A stretch of 7,501 nucleotides of DNA from Pseudomonadota bacterium (GCA_023419995.1 JAEZXF010000424.1:1-7501), one strand, 5' to 3'; numbered from the stretch's first letter, positions 1-6,826 are shown. Program-made: numbers and translations. The notes: generated by a model from the sequence alone, not told the origin.

Positions 1-41
1 GCCTTCGACGGCGATTTTGAATAGGAGGATTTGGGCTTCAT
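1..41 (-). CDS. Start of a probable IS3-family transposase OrfA (partial, runs off the window)
   Basis: An ATG at 41-39 opens a frame that stays open to the window edge and reads MKPKSSYSKSPSK. A purine-rich GAAGGAA lies about 7 nt upstream and could be its ribosome binding site. From memory, short basic starts with a YSKSPS-like stretch occur in OrfA proteins of some alphaproteobacterial IS3-family elements, in which a helix-turn-helix DNA-binding region follows; that part lies outside the window. The context agrees, because the receptor gene to the right loses homology abruptly about 85 bases upstream of this start, as expected for an insertion. Only 13 residues are visible, so the family call is tentative; another IS type or an unrelated small gene remains possible. 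Confidence 0.4.
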   Translation of the reverse strand, partial: MKPKSSYSKSPSK

Positions 42-81
42 CTTCGTTCCTTCGTCACTACGACGAAGCCCAAATCCTCCT
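23..81. repeat. Inverted repeat with perfect 17-bp arms over the IS leader and start codon
   Basis: Positions 23-39 (AGGAGGATTTGGGCTTC) are the exact reverse complement of 65-81, with a 25-base spacer that holds a smaller 4-bp stem (52-55 with 60-63). In the minus-strand transcript the 5' arm begins with AGGAGG, the loop carries the GAAGGAA likely ribosome binding site, and the 3' arm begins at the last base of the ATG at 41-39. The hairpin therefore encloses the translation start of the downstream frame. It has no T-run on either side, so it does not resemble an intrinsic terminator. A role in limiting translation of the transposase is inference. Confidence 0.85.
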
Positions 82-126
82 TAAATCACAACCTCAAATC
101 TGTGCCATGGGTGCTGACGGGGGACA

Positions 127-2712
127 GACAGCCAGATCTACCTGGAAATTCTCGTTCACATGATAGCTGGCGAAGAGATCGGCAACCGTGTACGGCTTCC
201 ATTCATAGTGATCGAGTGTGCCGCCGACATTGGAGTTGTCGCTATCGAGACCATTGGCAGGTCTCTTGCCGACATAAGTGATCTTGCTTCCGAGCGTGAG
301 TTTTTCATCGAACAAACGAGCGCCTACAGTCAGCGAAATCGCATCTTTTGGTGGAACCTGATTGACAACATAGCCGTTGGGGATGCCGCCCGCATAGCAG
401 AGGTCGTTATACCTAGTGTTGCCGATCTGTCCCAGCTTGGTGCAATAATTGGTGTATGTATAATGAGTCCACGCAACGTCGCCGAAGAATCACCCCGAAT
501 CACATGAAGATGAAATCTCAAATCCTTGTAATTTCGCATAATCGATATTTGCAAGCTGCAATCTTGCGCTACTATCGCCCGAATATATTTGCGTGATGCA
601 GTCGTTCACGGCATTGTCGAAATAGGATGCCTTGAACCGGAGCTTGTCGCCTTCGGTCAGTACGCCATCCCGCATCCAGTTTATGCCGATCTCCCAATTC
701 CTTGCATGCTCGGGTTGATCGGAAAAGCCTGGCCCCATGTCAGTAGACCAGCCGATGGTCGTCTCGAAAAGGCTCGGCAGGCGGATGGCCTCGGAATACT
801 GGCCGTAGAATTGCAGGTCCTGTACCGGTCCCACCAAGGCGCTGAACATGGGCGTGACGCCGCTGCCGGTATGCGGTTCGTCATTCGTCGGTCTGAAGGT
901 CTGTAAGCCCCGAAACGTTCCTGATCCGCCTGCTGCCAGATAGGCTGTACGTTGATCGAAGTTCAGCTCGATGATCGAGCCGTCAGCTTCTTGATACCGA
1001 TAGATCCTGTAGAACCCGGTCCCGCCGCTGCGATCCTGAGATTTGAAATCGGAATATCTCATGCTGGCATTGAGGGTCAGCCAGTCGATTGGCTTGTATT
1101 CGGTAGCAAAAAAGCCGCTCCATTCCCTGCGCCAGCCATCACGATCGACAAGGCTGCCATCAAGCGGCGAAACACCCTCATGTGTGAAGGCACCGCCATA
1201 ATTGAACGAAAAATCCCCGATCGCGGTGTCGAACTCGGACGTATTGTCTATGGTCACGCCCCATCGCGTGTTCTTTTGCGCATATCGCTGAGGCGCGCAC
1301 CCATATGGCTCTGCGCAATATGACGTATTTATTCTGTTTTCGACGTCGGTATGAAACAGATTGACGTTCAGGCTTACGAGGTCGGTGTCCGGGTTGAACT
1401 TGTATTTCGCCGTCCACGACCCGCTATGGACATTGCTCAGATCGTTCTGGAACGAGCCGTCGCCGCGAATGATCGACGAGGGCATCATTTCCCCGTAATC
1501 GCTGCGGTAATCGTTACACGCGACTTCCAGCGAATGGGCGTCTCCCAGTTTCAACGTGCCCTTCAGCAGGAAAGACGCGCTGTCGGAACTGGTATTGAGA
1601 ACCTCTTCGCCAAGCCAATAGCGGGTGAGGTCTTCATAGAGCATGTTGTAGCCGCTCGAACTTCTCGGAACCGCCGTTGCGGTCGGCTCTTCCCCGCGGC
1701 TGCCAGCAAAATAGTTGCCGTTCTTGCGACGGGCATAGGCTGCAACGAAGTCAAAACTCTCGGATGTGGCAGCGGCCGCAATGCTGCCGCTGAACCCCGT
1801 CGGCAGCAGGAAGCCGGGCCTGTCCATGCCGTCCGGCCCGCCGAACGAGGCGGGAATGTCAGCTGGATTGCTGTAGAACAGCCGGTCATGCAAACCACCG
1901 GGAGTGCCGAAGGCGGGCGGTGTCGCACTGTTGGAGTTGAAGCCGCCCTTGAGTCTGACGCCGTAGCTTTTGCCCGGCAGCAGGATGTCTTCCGCCGTTA
2001 TGGTCGAGGCCCGGACAACGCCGCCAATCGCGCCCGTTGCATCGGCTTTCGCGCTCGGCCCCTTCTCTATCGACCGTTTCCGATGAAATCGGGATCGAGA
2101 TAGGTTCGCCCGGCAATGCCGTTGTATCCGCGATAGACCGTGCTTTCCTGAACCGCGCCGTCGATGATGACGGGAGCCCGGCCCTGCCCCTGCATGCCGC
2201 GTATGTTCACATCCAGCGCGTTTGCGGCACGGTTGTCGGCATTGACTATGCCCGGCGCGCCCTGCAGGAAGTCGCCGACGCGAGGTGCCACGAGAACGCT
2301 CGATCTGCTCCCGTGAAATATAGGTGCTGGAGCCTGCCGTCCGGTAAGGCGTGTCGGGCGAAAACGCCTCGCCACCGGCCGTCACGTCGATCGTGTCGAG
2401 CACCAGGGAGCCGTTCGCCGCCGGCGGTGGCCCATCATGCGCCGCCGCGACGCGCTCGGTGATCGTCACCGTGTTGGCGTTGGTGAAGGAGTAGGACAGG
2501 CCGGTTCCGGCGAGCAGCCGCGCGAGTGCCTGATCGCGCGTCATGGAACCGGAGACGCCGGGAAACCCCATCCCGCGCACGAGGCTGGCGTCGAAGAGTC
2601 GCAAGCCCGACTCGCCGGAGAACTGGACGAGCGCGCGGGAAAGCGGTTGCGCGGGAATACTCCAGGATGTCTGCTGTGCCACCGTCTGGGCGGACGCAGG
2701 AAGCGGGCATGA
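127..2712 (-). pseudogene. TonB-dependent outer-membrane receptor with STN domain, disrupted
   Basis: This is the remains of an iron or heme uptake receptor. In order it shows an STN domain (about 2667-2458, starting WSIPAQPLSRAL), a TonB-box-like LDTIDVTA (2400-2377), a plug domain (NIRGMQGQGR, IEKGPSA.ADATGAIGG) and a long 22-strand-type barrel (GEMMPSSIIR, YSEAIRLPSLFE). Plug and barrel wording recall heme/hemophore HasR-like receptors, but the ligand is uncertain. STN-bearing receptors often signal to an anti-sigma/ECF pair; none is visible here. The frame is lost at about 2283-2276 (one extra base) and regained at about 2080-2071 (one base missing). A TGA at 492-490 interrupts the frame, which continues intact beyond it. 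The last barrel strands are replaced after about 127 by IS-like sequence ending at TGA 96-94. Upstream, only a fragment such as LPASAQ of the signal peptide remains; there is no hydrophobic core or credible start. It should be non-functional unless the frameshifts are sequencing errors. Confidence 0.85.
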
Positions 2713-2716
2713 AGCG

Positions 2717-3196
2717 CCTATGGCGCCGGAACGGGTGACGCACCTCGCCCTTCTGGGCACGACGATGCTGCCCGACGGGCCGGGCCGCATGGCCGAGCGC
2801 CGGCATCTGCTTTCTCTCGCCGGCCATCCCGGGAAGTTCCATGGGTTCGGCCAGAGGCTCGTCCACGCCTACCTGGCTCCGGAGCATCATGGCGATTCCG
2901 CCATGATCGCGCGCGTGCGCGGGATGGCCGAACGCCTCGGCCCGGAGGTATTCATCCGCCAGAGCCTCATCGAGCGGCCCGACAGTCGGGCCACGCTCGC
3001 CGGGATTGCCTGCCCGACCCTGGTGCTCTGCGGAGAGCACGACGCGATGACCCCGCCATCCCTGCATCGCGACATGGCGGGCTTGCTGCGGAACGCATCC
3101 CTCGTCGTCGTCCCCGCCAGCGGGCATCTGGTCCCGATCGAGCAACCCGGCGCGGTGAACGCCGCTCTCGGGAAGCTGCTTCGATCGCAGCCGTAG
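2717..3196 (+). pseudogene. Alpha/beta-hydrolase, C-terminal fragment lacking the nucleophile half
   Basis: The frame from ATG 2720 to TAG 3196 encodes 158 residues of an alpha/beta-hydrolase-fold protein, against a usual 250-290. Numbering from that ATG, the start APERVTHLALLGTT matches the segment just after the nucleophile elbow of the family. The cap region follows, then LVLCGEHDAMTP with the probable acid residue D108, and SGHLVPIEQP with the catalytic-type H136. The GxSxG serine motif and all earlier strands are absent. Upstream in the same frame the DNA is antisense receptor sequence. Three stretches (lid, acid, His) are well kept, so truncation may be recent. The substrate cannot be inferred. 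No convincing ribosome binding site precedes ATG 2720, so it is probably silent or yields an inactive product. Confidence 0.75.
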
Positions 3197-3309
3197 GCCG
3201 GTCTGAGGCTGCGAAGGATCGACCGTCCTTCCCTCCTCTCCCGCAGGCGCCCCGATGCAGGCTCGCCCTCCTGCGCCAGCCTGCTCCTTACCCCTCCCCC
3301 CAAACGAAA

Positions 3310-3331
3310 GCGGCGGGCCGAGACCCGCCGC
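3310..3331 (-). terminator. Probable intrinsic terminator after the 224-aa barrel gene
   Basis: GCGGCGGG (3310-3317) pairs with CCCGCCGC (3324-3331) around a six-base loop. On the minus strand the stem is followed by a T-rich CTTTCGTTT, and it lies 25 bases beyond the stop codon of the barrel gene. The T-tract is interrupted, so this is a good but not perfect rho-independent terminator. It also separates the barrel gene from the convergent hydrolase fragment. Confidence 0.65.
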
Positions 3332-3356
3332 GATGTCCGTGCCGGAGGCGCGTCGC

Positions 3357-4031
3357 CTACCAGAGGTCGTAGCGCAGGCCGAGCCGCACCAGATGATGCT
3401 TGGTGCCCTTGCGCTCGGCCAGCGTCGAGGTGTTGTTGACGACGGCATCGGGCGTGTGCAGGTACTGGTAGCCGAGGTCGACCGAGAGGTTGTCGGAGAC
3501 CTTGTAGCTCGCGCCCGCCATCAGGGCGTAGGCGAAGTCGTAGTCGCGGTCGTTGCGGGCGAACGTCGGCGCGCCGCCCGACGGGCCGGATTCCACCTCG
3601 TGGCGGGCATAGGTCAGGCCGACGCCGGCGCCGACATAGGGCGTGACGCCGACGATGGTGGCGATGTCGTAGTAGCCGCTGATCAGGCCGCTCCAGGCCG
3701 AGTAGGAGGCGGTGGTGGCCCAGACGCCGTCGTCGAGGGCATAGCGGTCGTCGCCGAGATAGTTGACGGTGAGATCGGCGCGGAAATTGTCGGTGAAGTG
3801 GTAGCCGAAGCCGATGCCGCCGCCGAAGCGGTTGTGGTCGAGGCCGTAGATGCGGTCGCCGGCGCTGTAGCCGACGTCGCCGCGCAGGTACCATCCCGAC
3901 CCGATCTCGACCGGCACGAATTCCGGCGCCTCCTCGATGAAGATCGGCGGATCGTAGTCGGCCGCCAGCGCCGGGCCGGACACGGCGGCGGCAACAAGGC
4001 TGGCGAAAAGCGCGCGGGTCGTGAGACTCAT
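3357..4031 (-). CDS. Omp25/Omp31-family outer-membrane beta-barrel protein (224 aa)
   Basis: A small outer-membrane barrel protein of the type abundant in Rhizobiales envelopes. Residues 1-23 form a signal peptide (MSLTTR, hydrophobic FASLVAAAVSG, ALA before cleavage at A24). An acidic, proline-bearing segment (about 25-44) precedes the barrel, which begins with GWYLRGDVGY (47-56) and has alternating strand patterns such as VTPYVGAGVG and YALMAGASY. It ends LRYDLW, an aromatic C-terminal residue as used for recognition by the barrel assembly machinery. The start at 4031 is preferred over an in-frame ATG at 4085 because it gives a clean signal peptide and has GGAG 8 nt upstream. The gene is monocistronic in appearance, lying between two hairpin terminators. 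An array of TTAA sites 57-84 bases upstream suggests CtrA control. It is a paralogue of the gene at 4216-5097. The exact role (structural anchoring, permeability) is unknown. Confidence 0.88.
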   Translation of the reverse strand: MSLTTRALFASLVAAAVSGPALAADYDPPIFIEEAPEFVPVEIGSGWYLRGDVGYSAGDRIYGLDHNRFGGGIGFGYHFTDNFRADLTVNYLGDDRYALDDGVWATTASYSAWSGLISGYYDIATIVGVTPYVGAGVGLTYARHEVESGPSGGAPTFARNDRDYDFAYALMAGASYKVSDNLSVDLGYQYLHTPDAVVNNTSTLAERKGTKHHLVRLGLRYDLW

Positions 4032-4087
4032 GGGTTCATCTCCGGAGGGATGCGGCGGCTTCTCCGCCTCGATCATGCGTCCCATTG

Positions 4088-4115
4088 TTAACCATGATGG
4101 TTAAACCCCGGTTAA
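4088..4115 (-). promoter_or_regulatory. CtrA-type binding array upstream of the 224-aa barrel gene
   Basis: On the minus strand, TTAA at 4115-4112, seven bases, then TTAAC at 4104-4100 gives an exact TTAA-N7-TTAAC, the consensus of the response regulator CtrA. A third TTAA at 4091-4088 follows after nine bases, making the 17-base palindrome 4088-4104 with arms TTAACCAT. TTAACCAT is also the half-site form described for Caulobacter CtrA. The array sits 57 bases before the start codon, a normal place for an operator or promoter. I cannot assign a clear -10 box. Binding itself is inferred from the motif. Confidence 0.6.
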
Positions 4116-4167
4116 GGCTAACGAACCCTTATCTCCTCTTGCGCGGCCTGCATGCGGCCAAAGAAAA

Positions 4168-4190
4168 ACCGCCCGGCATGGCCGGGCGGT
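4168..4190 (-). terminator. Intrinsic terminator after the 293-aa barrel gene
   Basis: Perfect 10-bp arms, ACCGCCCGGC (4168-4177) and GCCGGGCGGT (4181-4190), flank a three-base loop. On the minus strand the stem runs straight into TTTTTCTTT. It starts 26 bases after the stop codon of the barrel gene. This is a textbook rho-independent terminator and would insulate the next barrel gene, which has its own promoter region. Confidence 0.9.
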
Positions 4191-4215
4191 CGGATCGTGC
4201 CGGAGACGGGTGCGA

Positions 4216-5097
4216 TCACTTGTAGATCGGCACGTAGGGCTCCGGCGGCTGGTAGACGATCTGCTCCTCGCCGCAGCGGTCGGGCGTCCCGGCGCCGAAC
4301 TGGTAGCGCAGGCCGGCGCGCACCTCGTGGGTGTTGATGTTGCCGTGGAAGCCGGGACCGGAACCCGGACCGCCCGCCGACGAGTCGGCGTAGTGGTACA
4401 TCCGGCCGCCGGAGATCTGGCTGAAGCGGTAGCCGACATCGGCATGCCAGTTCTTGGTGATGCAGTAGGACGCGCCCGCCATCACCGCCCAGGCGAAGCG
4501 CCAGCCCTTGGCGCCGCGATGCCTGTCGTCGATGCCGGGATCGATGCGGTTGCGCAGCTCGTCCCACTTCACGTAGGCGCCGCCGATGCCGGCGCCGACA
4601 TAGGGCGTGATGCGCTTGTAGGTGCCGAGCTCGGCATAGGCGTTGGCCAGGAGCAGCAGCGCGCTGAACTTCGAGGTGTCGACGGAGACGCACGGCACGG
4701 CCGGGAAGCCGCAGGTGCCGGTGGTCTGGCCCCGGAAGCTCGCCCTGGTCCAGTAGTCCGCCGTCAGGTCGGCGCGGAAGTAGGAGTTGACCTGATAGCC
4801 GATGCCGGCGCCGGCCGAGAACGAGCCCTTGAGCTTGCCGAAATCGAACTCGGCGGTGCCCGGCGTGGGAGCGACGTTGCCGTAGGTGATGTACTCGATG
4901 CCGCGGATCCTCGACTTGTGATAGCCGATGTCGCCGCGCAGGTACCAGCCGCCGTAGGATTCGTCCTGATACTCGACCGGCGGCGGCGGAACCTCGATCA
5001 CCGGAGGCTCGGGGATATAGTCGGCGGCCATGGCCGGTAGCGCCATCGCCGCGGTCATGACGGCGCCCACAGCGGCCGTGATTCGCAACTTCAACAT
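4216..5097 (-). CDS. Omp25/Omp31-family outer-membrane beta-barrel protein with proline-rich tail (293 aa)
   Basis: Paralogue of the 224-aa barrel protein downstream. Residues 1-24 are a signal peptide (MLKLR, hydrophobic AAVGAVMTAAMAL, AMA then cleavage at A25). Next is a proline-rich stretch (29-40, PEPPVIEVPPPP), then a barrel starting GGWYLRGDIGY (49-59), with ITPYVGAGIGGAY and AWAVMAGASY matching the paralogue. One extracellular-type loop holds CGFPAVPC, a possible disulfide. The barrel signal LRYQF would end at F267, but the protein continues 26 residues with a Cys and a second proline-rich run (YQPPEPYVPIYK), an uncommon extension. The start at 5097 is chosen over 5124 because it opens the signal peptide and has AAGG 8 nt upstream. 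A strong terminator follows, and a CtrA-type array lies 88 bases upstream. It probably acts as an outer-membrane structural or pore protein; this role is inferred from the family. Confidence 0.87.
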   Translation of the reverse strand: MLKLRITAAVGAVMTAAMALPAMAADYIPEPPVIEVPPPPVEYQDESYGGWYLRGDIGYHKSRIRGIEYITYGNVAPTPGTAEFDFGKLKGSFSAGAGIGYQVNSYFRADLTADYWTRASFRGQTTGTCGFPAVPCVSVDTSKFSALLLLANAYAELGTYKRITPYVGAGIGGAYVKWDELRNRIDPGIDDRHRGAKGWRFAWAVMAGASYCITKNWHADVGYRFSQISGGRMYHYADSSAGGPGSGPGFHGNINTHEVRAGLRYQFGAGTPDRCGEEQIVYQPPEPYVPIYK

Positions 5098-5184
5098 CGG
5101 GTCCACCCTTGCTGCGGCCGGCACGAGGCACGACGCCTCCGGCCAGCGCTGGACTAGTTCGGGATGGATAATGAAAGGGAAAGG

Positions 5185-5212
5185 TTAAGTCGGGATTAAC
5201 CGTGCCGGTTAA
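5185..5212 (-). promoter_or_regulatory. CtrA-type binding array upstream of the 293-aa barrel gene
   Basis: On the minus strand, TTAA at 5199-5196, seven bases and TTAAC at 5188-5184 form an exact TTAA-N7-TTAAC. A further TTAA at 5212-5209 lies nine bases upstream of the pair. The array is 88 bases before the start codon, within the 280-bp gap after glmM. The stretch that follows (TTTCCCTTTCATTATCC on the minus strand) is AT-richer and could hold a -10 element, but I cannot fix one. In this gap (5098-5377) I see no gene, and only a weak stem (5243-5250 with 5267-5274, one G-U pair, no T-run) after glmM. Confidence 0.58.
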
Positions 5213-5377
5213 CCACGATGCCTTCGCCCGCAAGGCACGGCGGACACCCCTGCAGGGCAATGGTTCGGGGTGCCAAGATCGGGCAAACATGCTTCCGGCA
5301 GCGCAAAGGCGTCGTCCGGCGCGGGAGCACCGGCCCATCCGGGAAGCTCGCTCAGGCGTGCGGCGGAAGCCCAGCGG

Positions 5378-6730
5378 TCAGGCGGCGGTGCGGGCGGCAG
5401 CGATGACGCCGACGATGCCGTCGACCACCTCCTCGACCAGCGCCCGGTCGTCGGCCTCGGCCATGACGCGGATCAGCGGCTCGGTGCCGGAGGGGCGGAT
5501 GACGAGACGGCCGGTCTTGCCGAGCCGCGAGCGCGCATCCTCGATCGCCGACTTGACCGTCTCGTCCTCGAGCGGCGCGCCGCCGGAGAAGCGGACGTTC
5601 TTCAGCACCTGCGGCACCGGCTCGAACCGGCGGCACACCTCGCTCGCCGGCTTGCCGGCGCGCTTGATGCAGGCCAGGACCTGGAGCGCCGACACCAGGC
5701 CGTCGCCGGTGGTCGAGAAATCGGACAGGACGATGTGGCCGGACTGCTCGCCGCCGACATTGTAGCCGTTGGCGCGCATGTTCTCGACCACGTAGGGGTC
5801 GCCGACCTTGGTGCGCTCGAGCTTGAGGCCGAGGCTGGCCATATGCCGCTCCAGCCCGAGATTGGACATGATGGTGGCGACCAGCCCGCCGCCGGTCAGG
5901 CGGCCGTTCTGCTGCCAGGATTCGGCGATCAGCGCCATCACCTGGTCGCCGTCGACCACGGCGCCGGTCTCGTCGACGATCGTCACCCGGTCGCCGTCGC
6001 CGTCGAGCGCGATGCCGATGTCGGCGCGCACCTCGTGCACCTTCTTGGCCAGGCCCAGCGGATGGGTCGAGCCGCAGTCCTCGTTGATGTTGAGGCCGTT
6101 CGGCTCGTCGTTGATGGCGATCACCTCCGCGCCGAGCTCCCACAGCGCGGCGGGCGCCACCTTGTAGCCGGCGCCGTTGGCGCAATCGACGACGATGCGC
6201 ATGCCCGACAGCGACATGGCGCGCGGCAGCGTGCGCTTGGCGAACTCGATGTAGCGGTCGTGCACGCCGTCGATGCGCTTGGCGCGGCCGAGCGTCTCGG
6301 CGTCGGCCAGCGCGATGTCGACGTCGCGGTCGAGAAGCTGCTCGATGCGCCGCTCGAGGTCGTCCGACAGCTTGTAGCCGTCAGGGCCGAACAGCTTGAT
6401 GCCGTTGTCGTAGTAGGGGTTGTGCGAGGCCGAGATCATCACGCCGATGTCGGCGCGCAGCGAGCGCACCAGCATGGCGACGCCCGGCGTCGGCACCGGC
6501 CCCAGCAGGAACACGTCCATGCCGGCGGCGCAGAAGCCGGCGACCATGGCGTTCTCGATCATGTAGCCGGAAAGCCGCGTGTCCTTGCCCAGCACGACGC
6601 GATGGCGATGGCTGCCGCGCTGGAACGACATGCCCACGGCCATGCCGACGCGCAGCGCCACCTCGGCCGTCATAGGGAGCCGGTTGGCCCGGCCGCGGAT
6701 TCCGTCGGTTCCGAAGAATTTTCTGCTCAT
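5378..6730 (-). CDS. glmM: Phosphoglucosamine mutase GlmM
   Basis: GlmM interconverts glucosamine-6-phosphate and glucosamine-1-phosphate in the cytoplasm, the step feeding GlmU and UDP-GlcNAc for peptidoglycan and lipopolysaccharide. The protein is 450 aa, the usual length. It starts with the family-typical [13 protein letters not shown]. The catalytic phosphoserine is S102 in ISASHNP (99-105), the same number as in E. coli. The Mg-binding loop is DGDGDR (243-248), the sugar-binding loop GGEQSGH (326-332), and the phosphate-binding loop RPSGTEP (412-418). All are intact, so an active enzyme is expected. It lies downstream of ftsH on the same strand, an order common in Rhizobiales, but with a 475-bp gap that may contain its own promoter. 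No strong ribosome binding site precedes the ATG. No clear terminator follows; the next gene has its own regulatory region. Confidence 0.97.
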   Translation of the reverse strand: MSRKFFGTDGIRGRANRLPMTAEVALRVGMAVGMSFQRGSHRHRVVLGKDTRLSGYMIENAMVAGFCAAGMDVFLLGPVPTPGVAMLVRSLRADIGVMISASHNPYYDNGIKLFGPDGYKLSDDLERRIEQLLDRDVDIALADAETLGRAKRIDGVHDRYIEFAKRTLPRAMSLSGMRIVVDCANGAGYKVAPAALWELGAEVIAINDEPNGLNINEDCGSTHPLGLAKKVHEVRADIGIALDGDGDRVTIVDETGAVVDGDQVMALIAESWQQNGRLTGGGLVATIMSNLGLERHMASLGLKLERTKVGDPYVVENMRANGYNVGGEQSGHIVLSDFSTTGDGLVSALQVLACIKRAGKPASEVCRRFEPVPQVLKNVRFSGGAPLEDETVKSAIEDARSRLGKTGRLVIRPSGTEPLIRVMAEADDRALVEEVVDGIVGVIAAARTAA

Positions 6731-6779
6731 AGCGTATCGATCTGCCCCGCAGGCTTCTCCACCACGCGAAGAAGTGCCA

Positions 6780-6826
6780 CAAGTAATCCCCTATTTGATA
6801 TCACAATGTATAAGCAAGTGTTACGC
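6780..6826 (-). promoter_or_regulatory. Possible glmM promoter (AT-rich patch)
   Basis: This stretch is strikingly AT-rich within otherwise GC-rich DNA. On the minus strand it reads CTTGCTTATACATTGTGATA then TCAAATAGGGG. A CTTGCT or TTGCTT element could act as a -35 box, with an AAT-rich hexamer about 16-17 bases downstream as a weak -10. It lies 50-95 bases upstream of the glmM start. Neither hexamer matches a consensus well, so this is a location guess rather than a defined promoter. Confidence 0.3.

Larger units (their letters stand above)
1..128 (-). mobile_element. Probable end of an insertion sequence inserted in the TonB-receptor gene
   Basis: Reading the minus strand, receptor coding similarity (…ENFQVDLAV) stops at about 125-130. 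The next bases, TGTCTGTCCCCCGTCAG, do not continue the expected NNLFDRYY-type receptor ending. A start with TG and a C-run would suit an IS3-type terminal inverted repeat. After a leader of about 85 bases comes an ATG-started frame resembling a transposase N-terminus. The other IS end and any target-site duplication lie beyond position 1, so the element cannot be named or its boundary fixed exactly. The boundary at 128 is accurate to a few bases only. Confidence 0.42.

Noticed and set aside
1351..2103. Plus-strand 250-codon frame inside the receptor
   Set aside because: Antisense to clear TonB-receptor barrel sequence and without recognisable motifs.
2490..2790. Receptor start taken as the ATG at 2790
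   Set aside because: Residues encoded upstream of about 2712 are antisense to hydrolase coding sequence and give no hydrophobic signal peptide, so this is a chance frame extension.
3181..3222. Bulged stem at the hydrolase stop (TCGATC/GATCGA, GCAGCC/GGCTGC)
   Set aside because: Short arms, long loop and no T-run; it may be chance and is not called a terminator.
2887..3894. Minus-strand Arg/Pro-rich 335-codon frame
   Set aside because: Off-frame shadow of the 224-aa barrel gene and antisense of the hydrolase fragment, with no domain pattern.
4032..4085. Upstream ATG at 4085 as the start of the 224-aa barrel gene
   Set aside because: It would put 18 charged residues before the signal peptide; the ATG at 4031 has GGAG at good spacing.
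4118..5338. Minus-strand 406-codon frame overlapping the 293-aa barrel gene
   Set aside because: Arg-rich shadow in another frame; the barrel frame has a signal peptide, a ribosome binding site and family motifs.
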